From positions 1-5,969 of the forward strand of contig JAGUUF010000318.1 of NCBI GenBank assembly GCA_020063545.1: DNA of 5,969 bases. Direction: 5' to 3'. A program made the position numbers and the translations under genes. Below are positions 1-5,684 of this stretch, piece after piece. The notes beneath the pieces are model-generated. The model worked only from the letters and a program-made list of their open reading frames with translations, had not been told where the DNA came from and made no database searches. Each line of letters begins with the position of its first letter. Position 1 is the stretch's first letter. This DNA comes from Cytophagales bacterium (lineage in GTDB: Bacteria > Bacteroidota > Bacteroidia > Cytophagales > Cyclobacteriaceae).

Positions 1-795
1 AACTTCGGTGATATTCGTTCCGATACACGAAAAAGTGAGTTTGTTCCGGCACTTGCATCGCGCGTTAAATCAAAACTTGGTATTCAGAATCCAAATACAG
101 TTTGCTACGATTTGCCCTTCGGCTGTGCAGGCTGGCTGCAGGGTGTTATCCAGGCCGATTTTTTTATCCGCTCCGGTACCGCAAACCGGATATTGATTGT
201 TGGCGCTGAAACGCTTTCGCGGATTTACGATCCGCACGATCGCGACTGCATGATTTATGCCGATGGTGCCGGTGCGGTAATCCTTGAAGCCCGCGAAAGT
301 GAGATACCGGTTGGCGTACTGGCCCATAAAACACACACCAACGCGGGTGATAAAACTTTTGTACTGAAAATGGAACGGTCGTATAACCCAGCACTCCCTG
401 CCCAAGAGTTGTACCTTAAAATGCAAGGCCGGTTATTATATGAGCATGCCCTCACGGCCGTTCCTCCGGTTATCCGGGAGTGTGTTGATAAAGCGGGTAT
501 TTCCATGGCCGACATTGAGCTGGTGCTCATCCACCAGGCCAACAATAAAATGGATGAAGCTATTTTAAAGCGTGCCTTTGAACTGAGCGGCCTTAGCGTG
601 GCGTCAAAAAAAATTATGCCCATGACGATCGCGTGGCTGGGCAACAGTTCGGTGGCCACGGTGCCCACCCTTTACGACCTGATCGCCAAACGAAAAATGA
701 ACGGTTATGAAATCCGGAAAGGCCGCTATATCCTGTTTGTTGCGCTCGGGGCAGGTGTTAACATTAACGCCATGGTGTACCGGGTACCCGATTGA
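1..795 (+). CDS. 3-oxoacyl-ACP synthase III (FabH-like), 5'-truncated by window edge
   Basis: This is the C-terminal 264 residues of a thiolase-fold ketoacyl-ACP synthase III. Such enzymes condense an acyl-CoA starter with malonyl-ACP in the cytoplasm. The reading frame is open from base 1, so the start lies outside the window; by comparison with the family (about 320-350 residues) roughly 60-90 residues are missing. All three catalytic positions of the family are visible: Cys42 in FGCAGW, His178 in IHQAN and Asn215 in LGNSS. Their spacing is close to that of E. coli FabH (Cys112/His244/Asn274). The glycine-rich YADGAGAVILE at 86-96 is another KAS III signature. It could be the housekeeping FabH or one of the paralogous KAS III enzymes Bacteroidota use for special lipids; the fragment does not decide. 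A strong terminator follows the stop, so it ends its transcription unit. Confidence 0.9.
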   Translation, partial: NFGDIRSDTRKSEFVPALASRVKSKLGIQNPNTVCYDLPFGCAGWLQGVIQADFFIRSGTANRILIVGAETLSRIYDPHDRDCMIYADGAGAVILEARESEIPVGVLAHKTHTNAGDKTFVLKMERSYNPALPAQELYLKMQGRLLYEHALTAVPPVIRECVDKAGISMADIELVLIHQANNKMDEAILKRAFELSGLSVASKKIMPMTIAWLGNSSVATVPTLYDLIAKRKMNGYEIRKGRYILFVALGAGVNINAMVYRVPD

Positions 796-822
796 ATTTC
801 ACCTGACTTTTTAGTACACAAT

Positions 823-860
823 AATTCTCATGGCCGGTAAATGCCTGAGAATTTTTTTTT
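823..860 (+). terminator. Rho-independent terminator after the KAS III gene
   Basis: The arms AATTCTCA (823-830) and TGAGAATT (846-853) pair perfectly over 8 bp. With a single bulged T at 831 the helix continues as GGC (832-834) with GCC (843-845), leaving an 8-nt loop. Nine consecutive T residues (852-860) follow. It begins 28 bases after the KAS III stop codon and reads in the same direction. It insulates that gene from the hydrolase gene at 889. The opposite strand has no T-run after the stem, so it should be unidirectional. Confidence 0.88.
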
Positions 861-888
861 AAGTTGGCTGATTATTGAAACTGCACCT

Positions 889-3330
889 ATGAACTTCAGG
901 TTTCTTATCAGTCTTGCCACAACCATTCTCCTGGTCTGGGCCCTTAACAGAAGTTGGAATATAAAGGGCACCCCTGTTCCTCCCCTCGGAAAATTTCTTG
1001 CTCCATCGCACGGGTTCTGGCAAAATATAGAACCCAACGGGTACCGGTTACCCGAAATGCTTAACCTGCCCGGGTTGAAGCAGCCCGTTACCGTTCTGTT
1101 CGACAGCCTCATGATTCCGCACCTGTTCGCGCAAAGCGATGACGATCTGTACTATGCTCAGGGGTACATCACCGCATTTCACCGGCTCTGGCAAATGGAG
1201 TTTCAAACTCATGCCGCTGCCGGGCGGCTTTCGGAAATCCTGGGGAGCGGAAAAGACGATGCTGTGCTGAACTACGACCGCCAGCAACGCAGGCTTGGCA
1301 TGGTGTACGCTGCCGAAAATGCGCTTCGCGGAATGGAGCGCGACCCGGTGGCCAAGCTGGTAGTTACCCGCTATGCCGAAGGAATAAACGCGTGGATTAA
1401 CGCATTATCTTATAAAGAACTTCCTGTTGAATACAAATTGCTCGACTACAGACCTGAAGAATGGACTACAATTAAATCGGCCTTACTGCTGCGAAGCATG
1501 GCACAAACCCTGAACATGGGCGATAAGGATATGCAGATGACCAACGCCCTGAAGCTTTTCGGCAAGGAAATGATTGAACTGTTGTACCCCGACATGGAGC
1601 CGGTGGGCGATGCGATTGTGGAAAAACCCGGCAAATGGAATTTTGATCCTGTGCCGCTGAACGATACAATTATTGCTTTGCCCGATGAACTGGTAAAAAT
1701 CACCGGGCTTAGCCCACCCGACCCGAACATTGGCAGCAACAACTGGGCGGTAAGCGGCAGCAAAACCCAATCGGGTTACCCTATTCTATGTAACGATCCG
1801 CACCTTACCATTTCGTTGCCGTCAATCTGGTATGCCATCCAGTTGCATGCACCGGGCATTACCTGCATGGGTGTTTCATTGCCGGGTGCCCCCGGCATCA
1901 TCATCGGGTTTAACGACTCCATAGCCTGGGGTGTAACCAATGCCCAGCGCGACCTGGTTGACTGGTACCGGGTTACATTTCAGAACAACCGCAAGGAAAA
2001 GTATCAACTCGATGGTGCCTGGAAAGACACGCGCAAAGTAATTGAGAAAATTTCAGTACGCGGCCGCGATGCGTTTTATGATACGGTTGTGTATACCCAC
2101 TGGGGCCCGGTGCCGTACGATGAACATTTTAGGGCTGAAAACAACCGGAAACACTTCGCCTTCCGGTGGGTTGCCCACGATGAATCGGAAGAACTGCTCA
2201 CGTTTTACAAGCTGAACCGCGCAAAAAATCATGCAGATTACATGGCCGCGCTTGATCATTTTTCTTCACCAGCCCAGAATTTTGTGTTTGCCTCGGTAAC
2301 CGGTGATATTGCCATGCGCGTGCAGGGTAAATTTCCTGCCCGGAAGAAGAATGAAGGAAAGTTTGTGCTGGATGGTTCCAAATCATCGCAGGCTCCCCAG
2401 GCCTACATTCCGTTTGCGCATAACGTAATGGACAAAAATCCCGAACGCGGGTTTGTGAGTTCGGCAAACCAGTACCCGGCCGATGCCACCTATCCATATT
2501 ACATCAATGCGGTGAGTTACGAAGCCTACCGTAACCGCAGGATCAACAACCTGCTGCGCGAGGCCGGTTCGGTTACTGTTGCGGATATGATGAACCTGCA
2601 GCTGGACACTTACAGTATAAAAGCCGAAGAGGTACTTCCGGTATTACTGGGTTTTGTTGACAGTTCAATCCTTACAACTGAAGAACTGAACACGTTGAAT
2701 GTGCTGAAATCATGGGACTATTATTATAAGAAAGATGCTGAAGCACCGGCTTACTTTGAAAACTGGTGGAGGAATTTGTTTGCTTCCATTTGGGATGAAA
2801 TGAGAAACGATTCATTATCGCTTTCCTATCCAACCGCGTGGAATACCATTCATCTCATAAAAACCAAGCCCGACTTTGCTTTCTTTGATGATCAATCAAC
2901 AACGGAGAAGGAGACACTTACCCACCTTGTTCGGCAGGCCTTTAAAAAAGGCGTAGCCGATGTTGAGGCATGGAAAAAGGAAAAGGGAACAGCCCTGCGT
3001 TGGGCTGATTACAAGGATACATACATAGAACACCTTACCCGAATGGAACCGTTCAGCTACCATGTTGAGCATGGTGGCCATGGCGATGCGGTTAATGCCT
3101 CATCGCGCAGGCACGGGCCATCGTGGCGGATGATTGTTAGTGTTGAACCGGGCGGACCAAACGCGTACGCAACCTATCCCGGGGGGCAATCCGGTAACCC
3201 GGGAAGTGCACACTATAACTCCATGCTCAGCCGGTGGGCCGATGGAAACTATTTTAAGTTGTTGTTTTTGAAGCAGCCTGCGCAACCGGCTGCCGGTGTA
3301 TTGTTTTCCACTACGTTAAAACCCGAGTAA
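889..3330 (+). CDS. Penicillin acylase family protein (exported Ntn hydrolase, peptidase S45)
   Basis: An 813-residue precursor of the penicillin G acylase/cephalosporin acylase/AHL acylase family: N-terminal-nucleophile hydrolases that cleave amide bonds and mature by self-cleavage. An in-frame ATG at 841 exists but lies in the 3' arm of the preceding terminator hairpin, so I choose ATG 889, which puts a hydrophobic signal/anchor (about residues 4-18) right at the N-terminus. The alpha region holds the YAQGYITAFHRLWQME block (HRLWQME at 98-104). Gly282-Ser283 in GSNNWAVSG is the expected autocleavage site, making Ser283 the nucleophile and giving a beta chain of about 531 residues. NDPHL follows. 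Asn527 in SSANQYP is beta-position 245, near the oxyanion Asn241 of E. coli PGA. The C-terminal motifs are GGHGDAVNAS (729-738), GPSWRM (743-748) and PGGQSGNPGSAHY (764-776). Substrate cannot be read from sequence. There is no lipobox. It is probably cotranscribed with the gene one base downstream. Confidence 0.93.
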   Translation: MNFRFLISLATTILLVWALNRSWNIKGTPVPPLGKFLAPSHGFWQNIEPNGYRLPEMLNLPGLKQPVTVLFDSLMIPHLFAQSDDDLYYAQGYITAFHRLWQMEFQTHAAAGRLSEILGSGKDDAVLNYDRQQRRLGMVYAAENALRGMERDPVAKLVVTRYAEGINAWINALSYKELPVEYKLLDYRPEEWTTIKSALLLRSMAQTLNMGDKDMQMTNALKLFGKEMIELLYPDMEPVGDAIVEKPGKWNFDPVPLNDTIIALPDELVKITGLSPPDPNIGSNNWAVSGSKTQSGYPILCNDPHLTISLPSIWYAIQLHAPGITCMGVSLPGAPGIIIGFNDSIAWGVTNAQRDLVDWYRVTFQNNRKEKYQLDGAWKDTRKVIEKISVRGRDAFYDTVVYTHWGPVPYDEHFRAENNRKHFAFRWVAHDESEELLTFYKLNRAKNHADYMAALDHFSSPAQNFVFASVTGDIAMRVQGKFPARKKNEGKFVLDGSKSSQAPQAYIPFAHNVMDKNPERGFVSSANQYPADATYPYYINAVSYEAYRNRRINNLLREAGSVTVADMMNLQLDTYSIKAEEVLPVLLGFVDSSILTTEELNTLNVLKSWDYYYKKDAEAPAYFENWWRNLFASIWDEMRNDSLSLSYPTAWNTIHLIKTKPDFAFFDDQSTTEKETLTHLVRQAFKKGVADVEAWKKEKGTALRWADYKDTYIEHLTRMEPFSYHVEHGGHGDAVNASSRRHGPSWRMIVSVEPGGPNAYATYPGGQSGNPGSAHYNSMLSRWADGNYFKLLFLKQPAQPAAGVLFSTTLKPE

Positions 3331-3331
3331 T

Positions 3332-3676
3332 ATGAAATTCATTGTTCAGGTGGTTGTAATTGCATTGCTTGGCTGGCTGCTTACCCTGTTCCTTCCGTGG
3401 TGGGGCATAGCCCTTGCAGGTTTTGCAGGAGGGTATGTAGTTAAATCGAACGCTAATTTTACTGCCGGATTTATCGGAATTGCGCTGCTGTGGGCTTTGC
3501 ATGCCTTGCTTATTGACCTGAATGCAGCGGCACCGCTTGCCGAAAAGGTTGCGTCTTTGCTGATGGTGAAAAGCAAAGCGCTGTTGGTTGTGGTTACTTC
3601 CCTTATCGGTGGACTGGTTGGAGGTTTTTCATCGCTTACCGGGTCATTGCTAATGGCAAAAAGAAAACGCAGGTGA
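3332..3676 (+). CDS. Conserved small integral membrane protein, function unknown
   Basis: A 114-residue, very hydrophobic protein. Likely membrane segments are residues 4-20, 24-37, 44-62 and 83-105, with an LPWW turn at 21-24 between the first two. A short polar stretch around 62-82 (IDLNAAAPLAEK...) separates the third and fourth. The C-terminus is strongly basic (KRKRR), which by the positive-inside rule should be cytoplasmic. The glycine-rich IGGLVGGFSSLTG at 92-104 could pack helices. I recognise the general look of a Bacteroidota conserved hypothetical family but no function. The ATG is one base after the stop of the penicillin-acylase-family gene, with no own promoter or ribosome site in between, so translation is probably coupled. 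A role in the membrane step of that enzyme's pathway is only a guess. The gene ends exactly where the convergent DUF4412 gene ends. Confidence 0.8.
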   Translation: MKFIVQVVVIALLGWLLTLFLPWWGIALAGFAGGYVVKSNANFTAGFIGIALLWALHALLIDLNAAAPLAEKVASLLMVKSKALLVVVTSLIGGLVGGFSSLTGSLLMAKRKRR

Positions 3677-3688
3677 TCACTTCTTTTT
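3658..3688. terminator. A/T-rich inverted repeat at convergent gene ends (possible bidirectional terminator)
   Basis: AAAAAGAA at 3658-3665 and TTCTTTTT at 3681-3688 are perfect 8-bp inverted arms around a 15-nt loop, and the loop contains the palindrome GTGATCAC (3673-3680). Each strand ends in a U-rich 3' arm, as a bidirectional terminator would. The arms are also the lysine-rich C-terminal codons of the two convergent genes. The stem has only two G-C pairs and the loop is large, so strength is doubtful. Confidence 0.35.
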
Positions 3689-4432
3689 ATACCCGGCCGG
3701 AATCTGGAAATCGCTGTCGGGCAGCGTAACCCGTTTCAGCTCCGTCATTTCAGAAGTAACTTTTCCCTGTGGTGTATTGATTTCAATTTTCACCGGTATG
3801 CCGTCAACATCGTTAAAAAATAAATTCTCATTGCCTTTTCCTTTAAACATAGACGGGTCAATATCCTTAATATCCTTCGTTACCCACAGCCATTGTGTTG
3901 TCATGGCCGAACCTTCAATATTCAGCAGGTATTTTGTGCATTTGTAACCGTTTATAGTGGTCGTTTCTGAGGTTTTCTTTACCGATACCCTGGAGTCAGC
4001 CGGTTCGGTTGGCGTTGAATTGATTTCTGAATACGTTTTGGTTTCCGTATCGAGCATATAGGTTTTATTCTCGCTAGTGCGATGAATAAAAACCGTAGTG
4101 CCCATTTCACTGCGGGTATTTTTTCCTTTCACCTTGGTAATCATTTTTTCAGGCATAAAATTAACGGCCCCGCCTCCCTGCATGCCGTCAAGGTTCTTCA
4201 GTTGTTTTTCCATCATCTCTCTCAGGGCCGGGTTTGCTTCCATCTGCTTTTTAAATTCCGGGTTGTTCATCTGGGCTTCCAGTTGTTTTTTTGCCGCCTT
4301 CATTTGCTGCACCTGTTCATCCGATAATTTAATGTCGGACGTGCTGGTCCAGGTAATGATACCTTCAAAGCCCTGGGCTTGCAATGCTGCCGCCTGGCAG
4401 GTAAGTAACAGGATTAACCATAACCGTTTCAT
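3677..4432 (-). CDS. DUF4412-like secreted protein
   Basis: A 251-residue exported protein. MKRLWLILLLTCQAAALQAQ is a typical signal peptide, with predicted cleavage after Gln20 before GFEG. The rest looks like the DUF4412 family of Bacteroidota periplasmic or secreted beta-rich proteins of unknown function: an opening beta strand (FEGIITWTS), a central region with KTYMLDTETKTYSEI (123-137), the NGYKCTKYLL block at 161-170 and the closing DFQIPAGYKKK. Residues about 37-82 are a highly charged, Met/Gln/Lys-rich helical insertion (EQVQQMKAAKKQLEAQM, then NPEF and NPAL repeats). The mature protein has one cysteine, Cys165, so no internal disulfide. The start has no Shine-Dalgarno match, which is normal for this phylum. 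It lies 55 bases downstream of the HtrA-like gene on the same strand and may be read from that transcript or from a weak promoter in the gap. Confidence 0.85.
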   Translation of the reverse strand: MKRLWLILLLTCQAAALQAQGFEGIITWTSTSDIKLSDEQVQQMKAAKKQLEAQMNNPEFKKQMEANPALREMMEKQLKNLDGMQGGGAVNFMPEKMITKVKGKNTRSEMGTTVFIHRTSENKTYMLDTETKTYSEINSTPTEPADSRVSVKKTSETTTINGYKCTKYLLNIEGSAMTTQWLWVTKDIKDIDPSMFKGKGNENLFFNDVDGIPVKIEINTPQGKVTSEMTELKRVTLPDSDFQIPAGYKKK

Positions 4433-4450
4433 AACAACTGATTTTTTAAA

Positions 4451-4482
4451 GAAAGCTATACAATTACGCCCGATTCTGAAAA
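4451..4482 (-). promoter_or_regulatory. Weak candidate promoter for the DUF4412-like gene
   Basis: On the minus strand TAGCTTTC (4458-4451) matches the Bacteroidota -7 consensus TAnnTTTG at five of six fixed positions and lies 18 bases before the start codon. Twenty bases upstream of it is TTTT (4482-4479), a poor match to the -33 TTTG, located in the loop of a small hairpin. Without the -33 box this may be chance. Confidence 0.28.
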
Positions 4483-4488
4483 CAGAAT
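4473..4488 (-). other. Small hairpin at the end of the HtrA-like gene
   Basis: ATTCTG (4473-4478) and CAGAAT (4483-4488) form a perfect 6-bp stem with a 4-nt loop, starting within the TAA stop of the protease gene. In the minus-strand transcript no U-run follows, so it is not a convincing intrinsic terminator. It could stabilise or pause the transcript, or be chance. Confidence 0.3.
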
Positions 4489-5417
4489 TATTTCACATGC
4501 CTTTTGGCAGGAAAAATAACGAAATGAAGTAGTTCGGAATGGCGCAAAACGGAAATGTTCACGGCCGTCAGGATTTCCTTTTTGCTCAATTCTTTAAACA
4601 GGTCGTGCGAAGAATTAATGGATTTGTTGTTAAACGAGATCAGGATATCGCCTTCGGCCAGTTGCGAACGGCTGGCGGGCGAGCCGGACTCTATGGAAGT
4701 TATGAACAACCCTTTTGTGTTCGGCAGGTGAAAATGCCTCAGGATTTTTTGATTGATGGGTACCTCCTGCAGGCTGAAGCCCAAGTACGCGCGGAATACC
4801 TTGCCGCTTTCAATAAGCTGGCGGGCAACTTCTTTGGCCGTGTTTATATCTACCGAAAAACTTAAGCCCTGTGCCCCGGTAATGATGGCGGTGTTCACGC
4901 CAACCACTTCGCCATCCAGCGTAACCATAGGCCCGCCCGAGTTGCCCGGGTTAAGCGCGGCATCCGTTTGGATAACGTTATCCACCAGCCTGCCGGATTG
5001 GGTGCGAAGCGTTCGGCCCAGGGCGCTAACCACCCCGGTAGTAACGGTGTGCTGGTACCCGTATGGATTGCCGATGGCAATTACAAACTGCCCTATCTGC
5101 AGGTGCGAGGCATCGCCCAACCGGGCTACCGAATAGCCATCGCTGAAAATTTTGAGTATGGCCAGATCGGTATCCGGGTCATGGCCAATCGGTGTAGCTT
5201 CAATTTCGGTTTCATTCAGCAGGGTTACCATGATTTTCTCTGCACCGGCTACCACGTGGCTGTTGGTAAAGAGCAGGCCGTCAGACGAAAAGATAAACCC
5301 GGAGCCGGAACCAGCGGGCCTTAGGTTGCCCCGGATGGTCTTGTACACATCAATTTTAACAACCGCATTTTTTGTTTTTTCTACTGCCCCGACAACAAGC
5401 GTTGAAAATGCATCCAT
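4488..5417 (-). CDS. S1C-family (HtrA/Deg-like) trypsin-like serine protease with one PDZ domain, leaderless
   Basis: A 309-residue protease of the HtrA/Deg type. The catalytic triad is complete: His54 in TNSHVV, Asp84 in DPDTDLAIL and Ser160 in the perfect NPGNSGGP. The Gly-rich GSGSGFIFSSDG (36-47) and the IGNPYG segment (115-120) are standard family blocks. A single PDZ domain occupies about 207-303, with YLGFSLQEV leading in and AEGDILISFNNKSI inside. Family members degrade or refold damaged proteins, usually in the periplasm. Here the N-terminus MDAFSTLVVGAVEKTKNAVV is not a signal peptide or membrane anchor. An in-frame TAA at 5435-5433, only six codons upstream, rules out a longer N-terminal extension. 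A strong GGAGG six bases before the ATG supports this start. I infer a cytosolic location. Two-PDZ DegP and anchored DegS forms are excluded by architecture. The DUF4412 gene follows after 55 bases. Confidence 0.93.
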   Translation of the reverse strand: MDAFSTLVVGAVEKTKNAVVKIDVYKTIRGNLRPAGSGSGFIFSSDGLLFTNSHVVAGAEKIMVTLLNETEIEATPIGHDPDTDLAILKIFSDGYSVARLGDASHLQIGQFVIAIGNPYGYQHTVTTGVVSALGRTLRTQSGRLVDNVIQTDAALNPGNSGGPMVTLDGEVVGVNTAIITGAQGLSFSVDINTAKEVARQLIESGKVFRAYLGFSLQEVPINQKILRHFHLPNTKGLFITSIESGSPASRSQLAEGDILISFNNKSINSSHDLFKELSKKEILTAVNISVLRHSELLHFVIFPAKRHVK

Positions 5418-5423
5418 AATTTT

Positions 5424-5428
5424 CCTCC
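5424..5428 (-). promoter_or_regulatory. Strong Shine-Dalgarno of the HtrA-like gene
   Basis: The minus strand reads GGAGG, six bases before ATG 5417. The other starts in this window (889, 3332, 4432, 5685) show no such match, as is usual in Bacteroidota, so this ribosome site stands out and fixes the short, leaderless start of the protease. Confidence 0.75.
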
Positions 5429-5517
5429 GCCTTTAATGACGTACCAGGATGATTTTTATGCTAAGGTGACTGATTTTAAGGCTGTATAACCGGAGATGCC
5501 GGACGATTTGGCGGGTT

Positions 5518-5586
5518 TGGTTACCCCGGAAAGACTTGAACTCCCGACCCGCTGACTAAGAGTCGGCTGCTTTGCTAACCGGGTTA
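5518..5586 (-). pseudogene. tRNA-Lys(CTT)-like sequence with collapsed D-arm (probable tRNA pseudogene)
   Basis: Read on the minus strand from 5586 to 5518, this 69-nt stretch lays out as a tRNA. The 5' acceptor TAACCCG (5586-5580) faces CGGGGTA (5528-5522) with six of seven pairs (A3-G70 mismatch). The anticodon stem GCCGA/TCAGC has one C-A mismatch and encloses loop CTCTTAG, whose anticodon CTT (5560-5558) reads lysine AAG. The variable region is GGGTC. The T-stem GGGAG/CTTTC has two G-U pairs and a canonical TTCAAGT loop. It ends with discriminator A and an encoded CCA (5520-5518). The D-arm region is only 12 nt (GTTAGCAAAGCA, 5579-5568) instead of about 19, can form at most 2-3 pairs, and lacks the conserved GG that docks on the T-loop. 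These defects suggest a decayed tRNA gene, but a good candidate promoter stands just upstream. It lies 100 bases upstream of the protease start, on the same strand. Confidence 0.7.
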
Positions 5587-5596
5587 CGCAGAATAT

Positions 5597-5628
5597 CAAA
5601 TATGCCACACCGGTTACCGCTCAACAAA
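5597..5628 (-). promoter_or_regulatory. Candidate minus-strand promoter for the tRNA-like element and HtrA-like gene
   Basis: On the minus strand TTTG (5628-5625) is followed after exactly 20 bases by CATATTTG (5604-5597). Bacteroidota primary promoters are TTTG at -33 and TAnnTTTG at -7 with about 19-21 bases between, so this is a full -33 box and a -7 box with one mismatch. Transcription would start near 5590, a few bases before the tRNA-like 5' end at 5586. I see no other good promoter between here and the protease start. Confidence 0.5.
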
Positions 5629-5637
5629 TCTTTGTTG
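5622..5637. repeat. 16-bp palindrome between divergent promoters
   Basis: CAACAAA (5622-5628) and TTTGTTG (5631-5637) are perfect inverted arms of 7 bp around TC. The left arm supplies the -33 TTTG of the minus-strand promoter and the right arm the -33 TTG of the plus-strand one. It could be a dimeric-repressor operator, or the symmetry may simply come from two back-to-back -33 boxes. Confidence 0.5.
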
Positions 5638-5665
5638 CTAAAGCGCGATGGGACATGTAGCATTG
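5635..5665 (+). promoter_or_regulatory. Candidate plus-strand promoter for the DUF885-like lipoprotein gene
   Basis: TTG at 5635-5637 is followed after 20 bases by TAGCATTG (5658-5665), one mismatch from the Bacteroidota -7 consensus TAnnTTTG. The predicted start near 5671-5673 leaves a short AT-rich leader before ATG 5685. A TTTG at 5631-5634 gives a longer, less usual spacing of 23. The match is moderate. Confidence 0.4.
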
Positions 5666-5684
5666 TTTTCTAATTTTAAAATCC

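Noticed and set aside
1446..1770. Overlapping minus-strand open frames of about 65-105 codons inside the hydrolase gene
   Set aside because: They lie antisense to conserved penicillin-acylase motifs, have no start signals and look like shadows of the coding frame's base composition.
4473..4488. The 6-bp hairpin after the protease as an intrinsic terminator
   Set aside because: The stem is short and A/T-rich and no U-run follows on the minus strand.
4098..4532. Plus-strand 144-codon open frame across the DUF4412 gene start and into the protease end
   Set aside because: It is antisense to the signal peptide and helical region of a well-supported gene; the apparent hydrophobic and Cys-rich text is the complement of Lys/Gln/Met codons.
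4539..5324. Several plus-strand open frames antisense to the protease
   Set aside because: The minus-strand frame carries an intact catalytic triad and PDZ domain, and none of the antisense frames shows a recognisable domain.
5471..5512. CCGG-containing short inverted repeats as a terminator for the tRNA-like element
   Set aside because: Only 4-bp arms can be formed and there is no U-tract, so this is not above chance.
5518..5586. The tRNA-like sequence as an attachment site for an integrated element
   Set aside because: No integrase, direct repeat of the tRNA 3' end or other mobile gene is visible in the window, and the sequence includes both acceptor halves rather than only a 3' fragment.
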